Assembly (NCBI RefSeq): GCF_003711225.1
Contig: NZ_CP031030.1
Location: forward strand, 4,712,001-4,776,000
Length of the DNA stretch: 64,000 nt
Origin: Runella sp. SP2
Lineage (GTDB): Bacteria > Bacteroidota > Bacteroidia > Cytophagales > Spirosomataceae
Reading direction: 5' to 3'
The notes beneath the pieces are model-generated. The model did no database searches. It saw nothing but the letters and a program-made list of their open reading frames with translations, and was not told the origin of the DNA. Positions 25,379-33,156 of the stretch are shown here, piece by piece (position 1 is the stretch's first letter; the number at the start of each line of letters is the position of its first letter). A program made the translations under genes and the position numbers.

Positions 25379-26458
25379 TTATTGACTTGATTTAGAACGA
25401 AAATATAACGAAAAAACGCGCGTAATATTCACCTCTGGGTCCAATTCTTCACCTAATTCTAAAAAATTCACAAATTGGGATGCAAAAAAGGGAGCGAGTG
25501 TTACGCCTTTTGTTCCAAGCCCGTTGAAAATCCCCAATTGAGGATACTCTGGATGTATCCCTACCAAGGGCCGACGGTCTTTGGTGGAAGGACGAATCCC
25601 GACTTGCTGCTCAAGAATGGTATATGGTTTTTTGAAATAAACACCTATCTTATCTATTAGAAACTGTCGAGCGTCCTCAGTTGTTTCCCAATTCAAATCA
25701 TGCCAAGTATAAGTCGCGCCAAATCGACATTTTCCTTTGTTGTCGATGGGCAAAATAAACGTTCCTTGGTTCACAATTTCTTCAACCGAGTAGCCTTCAA
25801 CTTGCGTGATTAGCGTCTGTCCTTTTACAGGATTGAACGGCAGCCAATTAAAAAATGGATTCTGAAGCGCTTCATAGCCTTCACAAAATAGTATTTTTTT
25901 TACCTCCCACTCTTTATAATTTACACTATTTTCCTGAAAAACAATACTTTCGTAATCGAAATTTTCAACCAAATATTGACTTTTTTCAACAAAATACGCT
26001 TTTATTTTTTCTAGCATCTCAGGACAATCGACCCAGCCCGAATGCGTAATTTGGAGACCTCCGTACTGATTTTCGATAAATGGGGCAAATTTTTCATCAT
26101 TTGTTTCTGCAGCTACGTACTTCGCCAAGTTGGGATCGGCGGTTTGAGCCAAATACGTATTTTGTTCTTCAATGGAGCGAAACGGGCGATATACATCACA
26201 CAAGTGTACGAACTCCGTTTGGAGCGCTTCTTCCATTTCTTGATAAAATGTACGTGCATACGGAAAAATCTCCTCGACCTTCCAAGTACGTGCTAATTTC
26301 TTCCCCGTAATCGGATTAAAGATTCCTCCTGAAACTTTAGACGCCGTTGGCAAATCGGCGCTTGACATAATCACCACTCGGTAGCCTCTCCGCTCCAACG
26401 TCCAAGCCAAGACCGAACCAGCTATCCCCTGTCCTACAATTAAGTAATCGGCTTTCAT
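25379..26458 (-). CDS. FAD-dependent oxidoreductase (DAO family)
   Basis: 359 residues. The N-terminus has the dinucleotide-binding motif GQGIAGSVLAWTLERRGY and the FAD-contacting SGGIFNPITGKK segment. The C-terminal part has GIRPSTKDRRPLVG and GLGTKGVTLAPF, as in D-amino-acid oxidase, glycine oxidase and MnmC C-terminal domains. The substrate cannot be told: a small amine or amino acid oxidase or a tRNA-modification-like enzyme is possible. No signal peptide is present, so it should be cytoplasmic. The ATG overlaps the stop region of cmk by 4 bp (26455-26458), indicating translational coupling. Confidence 0.85.
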   Translation of the reverse strand: MKADYLIVGQGIAGSVLAWTLERRGYRVVIMSSADLPTASKVSGGIFNPITGKKLARTWKVEEIFPYARTFYQEMEEALQTEFVHLCDVYRPFRSIEEQNTYLAQTADPNLAKYVAAETNDEKFAPFIENQYGGLQITHSGWVDCPEMLEKIKAYFVEKSQYLVENFDYESIVFQENSVNYKEWEVKKILFCEGYEALQNPFFNWLPFNPVKGQTLITQVEGYSVEEIVNQGTFILPIDNKGKCRFGATYTWHDLNWETTEDARQFLIDKIGVYFKKPYTILEQQVGIRPSTKDRRPLVGIHPEYPQLGIFNGLGTKGVTLAPFFASQFVNFLELGEELDPEVNITRVFSLYFRSKSSQ

Positions 26459-27162
26459 GAAGCATTTCTTCTTTTTCGCATCGAACGGCTTATGCGTTCA
26501 TCCGCCAATTGTGTTACCAAATCTATTTGTTCGTCAAGCGTCATAAACGACGTATCAACACTTACGGCATCCGACGCCTGACGAAGTGGGCTATCGCTTC
26601 GCGTGGTATCAATGTGGTCCCGTTTTTTTATATTTTGAAGAATGTCATCAAGGTCTAACATTTCTCCCTTGGCCAATAATTCAATTTGACGACGCTCTGC
26701 CCTGATTTCGGGCTCGGCGGTCATAAATACTTTCAGCTCAGCATCAGGAAAAACCACGGTGCCTATGTCACGCCCATCCATGACCACACCACGGGCTTTA
26801 CCCATTCGTTGCTGCTGGGCCACCATCGCACGGCGTACATCTGACACCGCACTTACTTCACTTACCCAATTGGCAATGTACAACTTACGAATTTCGTCTT
26901 CCACATTCAAGCCATTCAGATAAGTTTCATTGCGGCCTGTTTCGGGGTTTCGTCTAAAATCTATTTTGATATTTTCCAGTGCTTTGGCAACTTCCTTAGG
27001 GTTAGTCAATGAGACATGATGCGTCATAAAATAAAGCGTAACGGCGCGGTACATCGCCCCCGTATCAATGTACGCATAGCCCAGATAGGCGGCTACCCCT
27101 TTGGCTGTGGTGCTTTTTCCGCAGCTTGAATAGCCGTCAACAGCAATAATAATTTTTGGCAT
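26455..27162 (-). CDS. cmk: (d)CMP kinase (cytidylate kinase)
   Basis: 235 residues, the usual length for the short-form enzyme, which phosphorylates CMP and dCMP with ATP for nucleotide supply. The P-loop is DGYSSCGKSTTAKG at residues 9-22. The CMP-binding part has YIDTGAMYRAVTLY and VVMDGRDIGTVVFPDAELK, and the lid region carries RDHIDTTRSDSPLRQA. It is the first gene of a cmk, FAD-oxidoreductase and probably TolB/barrel transcription unit. Its start lies at the edge of a 313-bp intergenic region shared with the divergent outer-membrane barrel gene. Confidence 0.96.
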   Translation of the reverse strand: MPKIIIAVDGYSSCGKSTTAKGVAAYLGYAYIDTGAMYRAVTLYFMTHHVSLTNPKEVAKALENIKIDFRRNPETGRNETYLNGLNVEDEIRKLYIANWVSEVSAVSDVRRAMVAQQQRMGKARGVVMDGRDIGTVVFPDAELKVFMTAEPEIRAERRQIELLAKGEMLDLDDILQNIKKRDHIDTTRSDSPLRQASDAVSVDTSFMTLDEQIDLVTQLADERISRSMRKRRNAS

Positions 27163-27371
27163 GAAACAAGTTAATATAGTTGTGGCAAAGATACGCAGAA
27201 TGCCCTATCCCACTCCACCGTTTTGTGCTAAAATGAATTTTGTCAGTTTCCTTTTCTTTTCATCGGTACATTTTTGGGTGTATAGCCTAATTTTCTGTAC
27301 ATTAAAATTACAAAAGTCATTGTATTTACGTATTTCATTTTTGTACATTTACGTTATCTGCTCGGTAAAAA

Positions 27372-27416
27372 GCATAAAAAAATACCGAATAATAATTTTC
27401 GGTATCCTATTTATGC
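27372..27416. repeat. Hairpin in the leader region of the outer-membrane barrel gene
   Basis: Outer arms GCATAAA (27372-27378) and TTTATGC (27410-27416) enclose inner arms ATACCGAA (27382-27389) and TTCGGTAT (27398-27405). It ends 59 bp before the ATG at 27476. It may be an mRNA leader structure or an operator. The remainder of 27163-27475 holds nothing else I can support; an open frame through it continues into the barrel gene but shows no protein-like features. Confidence 0.4.
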
Positions 27417-27475
27417 AAGCAAACTTTTTTTGTGTTTTCTTTGAAGCGTTTTACAACCATAAATTACAATTTACC

Positions 27476-28003
27476 ATGAAAAAGGTGTTATTATCTTCAT
27501 TATTGGCACTCACAGCCTTCTTTTGTGCCTCCACATCTTCACTAGCCCAATTCTCAAAAGGTGATAAGAAAGTCAACATTGGCGTTGGCCTTGGTTCTAT
27601 CGGTGCCAACGCATCAGTAGAATACGGTATCATGGACGACCTCGGCGTAGGTTTGTTTGCTTCTTATGAACGCCCTAACACTGGTTTAGTGGGTGCTGCG
27701 CTAGGAGTGCGTTACAGCTATAACGAAATCAACATTGGCCCGCGTGCTGCGTATCACTTGAATCGCGTTCTTAACATGAAAGACGAAAAATTTGATCTTT
27801 ACGTAGCTGGTGGAGTTCTTTACCGCCACGTTACTTATCCCTATGACTACTGGTATGGCAGTGGCGTTGACTCGTCATATGGTTCTATTCGATTGTTGGC
27901 CCGTGTAGGTGCTGGCTTCCAATTTACGAATAATCTATCTGGTTTTGCTGAATTGGGCTCGGGTGGTTCATGGCTTCAAGCAGGTATTTCGTTTAAATTC
28001 TAA
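27476..28003 (+). CDS. Small outer-membrane beta-barrel protein
   Basis: 175 residues from the ATG at 27476, which begins a clear signal peptide (KKVLLSSLLALTAFF...SSLAQ). The frame is open 315 bp further upstream, but that part is AT-rich and the signal peptide would be internal, so I reject the longer form. The mature part alternates short amphipathic strands rich in Gly and Tyr (VNIGVGLGSIGANASVEYG; LGVGLFASYERP; LSGFAELGSGGSWLQAGISFKF) and ends in an aromatic, as outer-membrane barrels do. No specific function is recognised. It is followed by the TM2 protein gene after 84 bp, which has its own promoter. Confidence 0.75.
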   Translation: MKKVLLSSLLALTAFFCASTSSLAQFSKGDKKVNIGVGLGSIGANASVEYGIMDDLGVGLFASYERPNTGLVGAALGVRYSYNEINIGPRAAYHLNRVLNMKDEKFDLYVAGGVLYRHVTYPYDYWYGSGVDSSYGSIRLLARVGAGFQFTNNLSGFAELGSGGSWLQAGISFKF

Positions 28004-28020
28004 AAAAACTAGCTTTCCCA

Positions 28021-28051
28021 TTTGTTGATTACGTCGCAAAGGTTAATTTTG
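28021..28051 (+). promoter_or_regulatory. Promoter of the TM2 protein gene
   Basis: TTTG (28021-28024), 19 bp spacer, TAATTTTG (28044-28051): a full match to the Bacteroidota consensus. It places the transcript start near 28058 and supports the ATG at 28088 as the true start. Confidence 0.6.
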
Positions 28052-28087
28052 GGACGTAATCGAAACTTAAAACCTCAAAGTAATTTT

Positions 28088-28531
28088 ATGAAAAAACTAT
28101 TTGCACTTGTTTTTTGCTTTGCTGTACTACTTGTTACAAAAAGCCACGCTACTACTGCTGAGTATTATGTTGACGCAGTTTCTGTTGAACAAACGCTTAA
28201 CTCAGGCGATCAATTGGACGTAGCGAACGTTGAACAAGCTGCCACAGCGCTTGAAAGCCTTATGGGTCAAGGAAACGAAATGACTAAAGTAATGGCAGGT
28301 GACAAAAAACCAGTTGTTGCATTTATTTTGGCATGGGTAGTTGGTTTCTTAGGTATCCACCGTGCTTACCTTGGAACTGCTGGTGGTGTTATCGTTGGAT
28401 ACATCCTTACCTGTGGTGGTTTGGGTATTGTTGCTTTGATTGACTGGATTGTTCTTCTTTTAGAAGTAATCGAAGAGAAGAATTTTGATAAGTACGTCAA
28501 CAATAAGAAGTTCTTCATGTTTGCCAACTAA
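28088..28531 (+). CDS. TM2 domain-containing membrane protein
   Basis: 147 residues. The signal peptide (KKLFALVFCFAVLLVTKSHA) is followed by a 55-residue acidic stretch and then a TM2 domain: VAFILAWVVGFLGIHRAYLG, GGVIVGYILTCGGLGIVALIDWIVLL. Two membrane helices with the short Gly-rich turn and the DW motif are the hallmark of TM2. The molecular role of this group is not established. The ATG at 28088 fits the promoter and the signal peptide; an open extension to 28022 is rejected. The downstream terminator is shared with the convergent gene. Confidence 0.85.
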   Translation: MKKLFALVFCFAVLLVTKSHATTAEYYVDAVSVEQTLNSGDQLDVANVEQAATALESLMGQGNEMTKVMAGDKKPVVAFILAWVVGFLGIHRAYLGTAGGVIVGYILTCGGLGIVALIDWIVLLLEVIEEKNFDKYVNNKKFFMFAN

Positions 28532-28552
28532 GCAACTCCAGAACAAGTTAAC

Positions 28553-28587
28553 AAAAAAGGGAAGTGAGCTACTCACTTCCCTTTTTT
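28553..28587. terminator. Terminator hairpin overlapping the convergent gene's stop codon
   Basis: AAAAAAGGGAAGTGAG and CTCACTTCCCTTTTTT form a perfect 16-bp stem with a 3-nt loop, CTA. The loop (28569-28571) is the TAG stop codon of the minus-strand gene, so half of the hairpin is coding sequence (last residues KKGSE). Confidence 0.9.
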
Positions 28588-29441
28588 GTTTCTGCCCCAA
28601 TCACCACCGTTCGTATTCGCTGGTTATTAGCGGCTTTTCGCTTTTTATTGGTTGTTTCTGCCATGATGGCCGCCCTGCGTCCTCCTCCAAAATAAAACGT
28701 TTGAAACATTCCTGCACCCGTAAAAAAGCCAATAAAATAATACTTGTGCCAGACATGATACACCCCAAATCCGAGGGCAATGGCTTGTAAGCCTAACGAA
28801 ACGATTCCTTCCTTGGGGTAGCCTGCATACACCTGCCCCAGCCCTGGCATCAAGAACGACAGCAATTGGGCTTTATCTGGATTCTTAGGCTTTTTCTTCA
28901 GAAACTTATACAACTCGTCCGCATTTATGTTTAAGCCCTTACGCGTGGCATATTGCTGAAATACGGCCTTAGACTCCGTCCACCGCTCTAGTTCGTTCAA
29001 CGTGAAGATTTCTACCACCTGTAATGACTCCGAAAGAAGCGAATCTTGGGTATAAAATTTGGTTTGTTGCAGCAGTCCATACGTTTCGTTGTAGTGCTGG
29101 GCCAAATACCCGCACAAAATAGTTTCATACCGCATCCGAAAAGCGACGGAATTATCTAGTTCACTCAAATCAAAACGTTGGGCGGTTTGCCAAGCATCTT
29201 CAAAACTTCGTTGTGATTTTTGCGCCTGAATCTTTTGAGAAAGCAATTGATTATACGTTCGTCGAAGTGAATCTTCCGACAAGGTTGTTTGGGTCAATTC
29301 AAAAATTTGTTTCTCATACAACACCGCCGCCAGCCCATAGTTTTGTTGGGCCATCAGACTATCAGGCGATTGCGTAACGCCTTCCCTACTGATTAAACAC
29401 AGTACGAATAGGAATTTGCATATTGAATAGAATCTGTTCAT
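28569..29441 (-). CDS. Exported/membrane protein with C-terminal PGxGQxYAG domain
   Basis: 290 residues. An N-terminal signal peptide (FYSICKFLFVLCLISREG) is followed by about 170 residues of helical, TPR-like sequence. The C-terminal part has two or three membrane segments starting at LLSFLMPGLGQVYAGYPKEG. That motif is shared with the next gene upstream (IPGSGKIYAGKTGQG) and resembles TM2/DUF5683-type membrane modules. The start codon lies 56 bp inside the upstream gene; because the signal peptide begins there, the overlap looks real. Last gene of the lolA-like, yidD-like unit. Function unknown; the pair may act together in the envelope. Confidence 0.75.
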   Translation of the reverse strand: MNRFYSICKFLFVLCLISREGVTQSPDSLMAQQNYGLAAVLYEKQIFELTQTTLSEDSLRRTYNQLLSQKIQAQKSQRSFEDAWQTAQRFDLSELDNSVAFRMRYETILCGYLAQHYNETYGLLQQTKFYTQDSLLSESLQVVEIFTLNELERWTESKAVFQQYATRKGLNINADELYKFLKKKPKNPDKAQLLSFLMPGLGQVYAGYPKEGIVSLGLQAIALGFGVYHVWHKYYFIGFFTGAGMFQTFYFGGGRRAAIMAETTNKKRKAANNQRIRTVVIGAETKKGSE

Positions 29442-30228
29442 TCACCTTATCATTAAATTCTTGTCGTCTTATATGCACGCTTAACGCACTTCCCCACACA
29501 TTGCCCACGTAGAAGAAAGAAAACAATCCTCCATAAATCAAAAAGCGAGGACTTTTCCAACCATCGCGGCGATATGCTTCGTAGGCTTGCACCCCTAGCG
29601 CCACATTTTGAATGAATGTGATAATTCCCTGACCCGTTTTTCCAGCGTATATTTTCCCACTTCCAGGAATCACCACCGACATCATACCTGCCACCCATGG
29701 AGACTTGCGTCGATGTGTCCGAATCTGACGGTAGTTTTTTTCAAGGTTATCTTCTTCTTGACTAAACGCAAAATAATGCCCTGTGAAAGACTTTTGACGC
29801 CTTACAAAGCCTGCTGTATCTCTTTTCAGCAATTCAACCCCCGCCAGTTGGAAATTTTGCAAAGCAATAAACAACGAATCTTTGGGTACAAAATCTGTCA
29901 ATGCCGCTTGTGCTTTGTCATAACGTTTTAAAAACGTATGCCCAATCCCTTCCAAAAAGCGGGCTTTTTCAAAATGGGGATGTATGACAGGAAGCTGACG
30001 AAAGCAAGAAATAGCGGAATCAAGTTGAAGCTGATTGTAATACGCCAGACCCCGATAGTAGGGAAACGCTTTTCGGTATTTTGTCCAGTTGAGGACATCA
30101 TTATACGCTTTTTTTTCCAGCAAATATTCCAAAAAAAGAGAATCCGACGATTGGGTTTGCTGCGCTCTCGTTGGCAAGCCTAGCCCTATTACCATCCCAA
30201 TACATATCCATTCTTTCAAATACCTCAT
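29386..30228 (-). CDS. Exported/membrane protein with TPR-like region and PGxGKxYAG domain
   Basis: 280 residues with a signal peptide (ICIGMVIGLGLPTRAQ), then TPR-like helices (RGLAYYNQLQLDSAISCFRQL; RFLEGIGHTFLKRYDKAQAAL), a basic stretch THRRKS, and a C-terminal membrane module from VVIPGSGKIYAGKTGQGIITF with two or three hydrophobic segments. It is a divergent paralogue of the gene it overlaps downstream (56 bp), and its own start overlaps the end of the yidD-like gene by 4 bp. Such overlaps imply tightly coupled translation of three envelope proteins. No function is known to me. Confidence 0.75.
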   Translation of the reverse strand: MRYLKEWICIGMVIGLGLPTRAQQTQSSDSLFLEYLLEKKAYNDVLNWTKYRKAFPYYRGLAYYNQLQLDSAISCFRQLPVIHPHFEKARFLEGIGHTFLKRYDKAQAALTDFVPKDSLFIALQNFQLAGVELLKRDTAGFVRRQKSFTGHYFAFSQEEDNLEKNYRQIRTHRRKSPWVAGMMSVVIPGSGKIYAGKTGQGIITFIQNVALGVQAYEAYRRDGWKSPRFLIYGGLFSFFYVGNVWGSALSVHIRRQEFNDKVNEQILFNMQIPIRTVFNQ

Positions 30229-30683
30229 GGAGTCTTTTTGGGGGTTATCCGATACATGGCGGGCGTATCCACCACTTTCCCTGTCTGCATATTGATTCGG
30301 AGCAATTCAATGCTTGTGGCAGCCACACGGTTGCAGCGTGAAATTCGGTCGGCAGTGAGGGCAATTCCTTTAAAAATACCAAATTCTTGTATCGCTACCC
30401 TACTAAAACGCGAGCAGGATAATTCATAAAGACAATCAGCCGAGATTTGGGGTGAAATTACTTTTTGATAGCCTGTCAATGCGCCATTTAGCAACCAATA
30501 AACAGGATTATAACGCAAGAAAGGGGATTGCTTGGGCTTTTCTACCTTCCCAAACGAAACTGTTGGCGCCGATCCAGATTCAGCCAGCAGCTCTAGGTCT
30601 GACACCTGCGCCCTCAATTGGCCCATCGTACAGGCCAACAGCAGCATTCCACACAGGAGTATATTTCTGTTCTTGTCAGCCAT
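30225..30683 (-). CDS. YidD-like protein with signal peptide
   Basis: 152 residues. Residues 65-130 carry the YidD signature: GYQKVISPQISADCLYELSC, then SRFSRVAIQEFG, KGIALTADRISRCN, with the conserved cysteines. Classic YidD is about 75-85 residues, sits on the cytoplasmic side of the membrane and assists YidC insertion. This version has a signal peptide (ILLCGMLLLACTMGQLRAQ), a 40-residue spacer and a C-terminal extension (MYRITPKKTP), so it should be exported. That topology implies a different job from canonical YidD. It is embedded between a LolA-like gene and two PGxGxxYAG membrane proteins, with an ATGA overlap to the next gene. Confidence 0.8.
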   Translation of the reverse strand: MADKNRNILLCGMLLLACTMGQLRAQVSDLELLAESGSAPTVSFGKVEKPKQSPFLRYNPVYWLLNGALTGYQKVISPQISADCLYELSCSRFSRVAIQEFGIFKGIALTADRISRCNRVAATSIELLRINMQTGKVVDTPAMYRITPKKTP

Positions 30684-30692
30684 CCAACAACG

Positions 30693-31400
30693 TTATTTGA
30701 GAATCTTAGCGTTAGCAGGAATCACAAAATCAAGCAAGGTTGAGGTTACTTGCTCATTGATTTTTAATGCGCCATAGGCAGTTTTGGTGATAATTGAATC
30801 CTTGGCGGTTACGTAGTCAATCTGCGTGATTGTCTGCGGAAAGTCAACGCTTCCTAGTTTTGTATATTCGTAGTAATAGACCTTTTTTATCGTCCGTTCG
30901 GAGGGATCTATGTATTTCATAAAAATTGGATTCTGACCTTTGTGTACCAATTCAACGCGTTTGATACTCTTTGCCATTGGCGTAGGCGATTTCCAAGTCG
31001 AAATCATTAGGCCATCTTCAAACTTTGTTTGGCTCAACGAAAACCCCATACTCGACAACCCCAAATCCGCTTTTCTGTTATGTAAAAAATAGAAAAACTG
31101 GGTTGTTTCGGTACTGTAAGTCGCATTTTGCTGCTGCAATACCGTATTTTTAGTGGGGTCAAAAACCTTAATTTCGCCGTTGGAGTTGTTAAAGACGTAC
31201 AATTCAGCAGGTTTAGGAAAAAGCGTAACCATCCGCCCAGAAGTTGCATAACACAGTTCAGCACGGGTATTGATGGTTTTTCCTTTATGGGCCGTGCGCA
31301 TTGTCATCGTTGCACTAACTTTACGTACGTTTTGAGCAATAAGCTGATTTACAACGAAAAACGCTACAAATAATTTCCAATAACTCACTGGGATACTCAT
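30693..31400 (-). CDS. LolA-like periplasmic outer-membrane lipoprotein carrier
   Basis: 235 residues with a signal peptide (KLFVAFFVVNQLIAQ). The mature part follows the LolA/LolB-like half-barrel pattern of long antiparallel strands (VRKVSATMTMRTAHKG; RMVTLFPKPAELYVFN; EIKVFDPTKNTVLQQ) and ends with DFVIPANAKILK, like LolA family C-termini. LolA carries lipoproteins across the periplasm. Sequence similarity is weak by eye, so this may be a specialised LolA-like carrier working with the YidD-like and PGxGxxYAG proteins downstream (9 bp gap to the next gene). It sits 23 bp after prmC. Confidence 0.7.
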   Translation of the reverse strand: MSIPVSYWKLFVAFFVVNQLIAQNVRKVSATMTMRTAHKGKTINTRAELCYATSGRMVTLFPKPAELYVFNNSNGEIKVFDPTKNTVLQQQNATYSTETTQFFYFLHNRKADLGLSSMGFSLSQTKFEDGLMISTWKSPTPMAKSIKRVELVHKGQNPIFMKYIDPSERTIKKVYYYEYTKLGSVDFPQTITQIDYVTAKDSIITKTAYGALKINEQVTSTLLDFVIPANAKILK

Positions 31401-31423
31401 TTTTAAACAGAAACCGATGTGTA

Positions 31424-32302
31424 TTACAGACCCTCTATCGACAGCTTTGCTTTTACGATGCGGTCTTTTCCGTACATATCCTGAATGACATCAACCTTGA
31501 CAAAGCCTTTTTCTAAGAAAAGTTGCTTGGTTGCTTGTCCAAAATGTTCGTTGATTTCGACGTAGCAAGCGCCCGTTTTTTTCAAGTGTTTGAGGCAAAA
31601 ATCAGCGATGGCACGATAGAAAAGTAACGGATCGGTATCTTCCACAAACAACGCCAAATGCGGCTCAAAACGCAATACATTGGGCTCCATGCTCGACTGT
31701 TCGGAATAAGTCACGTAGGGCGGATTACTCACCACACAATCAAACTCACCCGCAAAAGTGTCTTCTCTTAAAATATCATATTTTTCAAACGTTGCTTCTG
31801 ACAACAGACGGTGGGCATTTTCTTGCGCAATCGCCAAGGCATCTTCCGACACATCCCAACCCCACACTTTGGCAAATGACATAAATCGGTCGAGAGCAAT
31901 CGCAATACAGCCACTTCCTGTGCCAATATCAACAATTTTAACGGGGTTTTCCTCCCAATAACAGTCCTTCACAATCAACCGCACCAATTCTTCCGTTTCT
32001 GGACGAGGAATAAGCACCGAAGGCGATACTTTAAACTCCAAATTGCAGAAATATGTCGAACCGATGATGTGTTGTACTGGCTCACTTTGGTTCAAGCGTT
32101 TGACAATGGTATCCCAATCAGGCTGAGAAGCATTAGCGGGAATAGGTTTATCAACAAGCACATCCACGTTGCGAAGCCGTAGAAAATGCTCCATCAACAT
32201 AAATGCCATGGCCCTTGCTTCTTTGTGAGGATAAGAAGTGATATTTTGAACGATATAATCAAAAAGAGGTTTAGCAGAGGAATACATAGAGCTTTTCGAC
32301 AC
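31424..32302 (-). CDS. prmC: Release factor glutamine methyltransferase
   Basis: 292 residues, family-typical length. PrmC methylates the Gln of the GGQ motif in release factors RF1 and RF2 with S-adenosylmethionine. The N-terminal helical domain binds the release factor. The Rossmann domain has IVDIGTGSGCIAIALDR (SAM-binding motif I) and the catalytic NPPY in FDCVVSNPPYVTYSE. A second possible ATG lies five codons in. It follows the small CAMCKG protein by 9 bp and precedes the LolA-like gene, so it sits at the end of the long respiratory run. Confidence 0.95.
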   Translation of the reverse strand: MSKSSMYSSAKPLFDYIVQNITSYPHKEARAMAFMLMEHFLRLRNVDVLVDKPIPANASQPDWDTIVKRLNQSEPVQHIIGSTYFCNLEFKVSPSVLIPRPETEELVRLIVKDCYWEENPVKIVDIGTGSGCIAIALDRFMSFAKVWGWDVSEDALAIAQENAHRLLSEATFEKYDILREDTFAGEFDCVVSNPPYVTYSEQSSMEPNVLRFEPHLALFVEDTDPLLFYRAIADFCLKHLKKTGACYVEINEHFGQATKQLFLEKGFVKVDVIQDMYGKDRIVKAKLSIEGL

Positions 32303-32311
32303 GTGTTGGTT

Positions 32312-32590
32312 TTATTTAAGCACTTCGCGCATACGTGCCTGTAGCGCCATTTTTTGTTCTAAGGCTTTACGACTATTTCGATACCACAAATAAGCAATCA
32401 CAGCCACTGTTAGATAGGGAAAAACAAACAGATAAGCAATGCCAATGTTGATACCATTCCCAATCACGTTTTTTCCTGTGCTCATATTGGTTTCAACCGC
32501 CCCTTTACACATGGCGCATTGGGCAAACGCCCCGTCAGTGCTTACCACCAACACGAGCATCACCAATAAAAGAATACCATACTTTTTCAT
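32312..32590 (-). CDS. Small membrane protein with CAMCKG motif
   Basis: 92 residues: a signal peptide ending FAQ, immediately followed by CAMCKGAVETNM, then one membrane helix (IAYLFVFPYLTVAVIAYLWY) and a basic cytoplasmic tail. The N-terminal CxxC placed right after cleavage could bind copper or act in thiol exchange. It is 21 bp downstream of the DUF420 gene and part of the oxidase run, which suggests a role in copper delivery or assembly. Similar small proteins accompany Bacteroidota oxidase clusters, but I know no assigned function. Confidence 0.7.
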   Translation of the reverse strand: MKKYGILLLVMLVLVVSTDGAFAQCAMCKGAVETNMSTGKNVIGNGINIGIAYLFVFPYLTVAVIAYLWYRNSRKALEQKMALQARMREVLK

Positions 32591-32611
32591 AGTGTTGTTG
32601 ATTTATATCGG

Positions 32612-33154
32612 TTATTGATAGTAAGGAGAAATCATTAAATAAACGATTACCCCCGTTATACTGACATAGAGCCAAATAGGAAACGCCCATTTGACGGCTT
32701 TCTTGTGCAGGTCGATTTGATTGCTAAATGCATAATATACTGCACGTAGCACAAACCACACAACCCCAATTGAAAGCGTAATATGTGTAACAAGCAAAAA
32801 ATAATAAATTGGACGAATGATTCCTTCGCCTCCGAAGGCAGTAGATTCGTTCGATAAATGATACAAGACGTAGCTCACCAAGAAAAGTGCCCCTAAACAA
32901 AATGAGATAGTCATCATAACGCGATGCGCGGCGATATTTTTACGCTTGATGAAATAAAAACCCGCAAGTAACGACACGCTTGTCAGAGAATTAATCACAC
33001 CATTGACGTGAGGTAGTGTTTTTGTCCACTCACCCAAGTTTACTTTAGGAATACTCGGATTCAACAAAATAGCGACGACAACTGGAATCGCAACCGCGAT
33101 TATGTTGATCCACTGGTTAAATTTTTTGTTTTGCTGAACTGTGATTGTTGACAT
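32612..33154 (-). CDS. DUF420 membrane protein (CtaM-like)
   Basis: 180 residues with five predicted membrane segments (INIIAVAIPVVVAILL; GVINSLTSVSLLAGFYFI; VMMTISFCLGALFLVSYVLYH; IYYFLLVTHITLSIGVVWFV; AFPIWLYVSITGVIVYLMI). Conserved histidines fall in or near the helices, including AAHRVMM, VLYHLSN, THITLS and LHKKAVKW. This pattern is DUF420, whose Firmicutes member CtaM is needed for maturation of heme-copper oxidases. It lies 2 bp downstream of the SCO-like gene. A role in oxidase assembly is the natural reading. Confidence 0.85.
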   Translation of the reverse strand: MSTITVQQNKKFNQWINIIAVAIPVVVAILLNPSIPKVNLGEWTKTLPHVNGVINSLTSVSLLAGFYFIKRKNIAAHRVMMTISFCLGALFLVSYVLYHLSNESTAFGGEGIIRPIYYFLLVTHITLSIGVVWFVLRAVYYAFSNQIDLHKKAVKWAFPIWLYVSITGVIVYLMISPYYQ

Positions 33155-33156
33155 AC

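Noticed and set aside
27161-27475. A 105-codon N-terminal extension of the outer-membrane barrel protein
   Set aside because: It is AT-rich, rich in Phe/Ile/Tyr with no domain pattern, contains a hairpin, and would bury the clear signal peptide at 27476.
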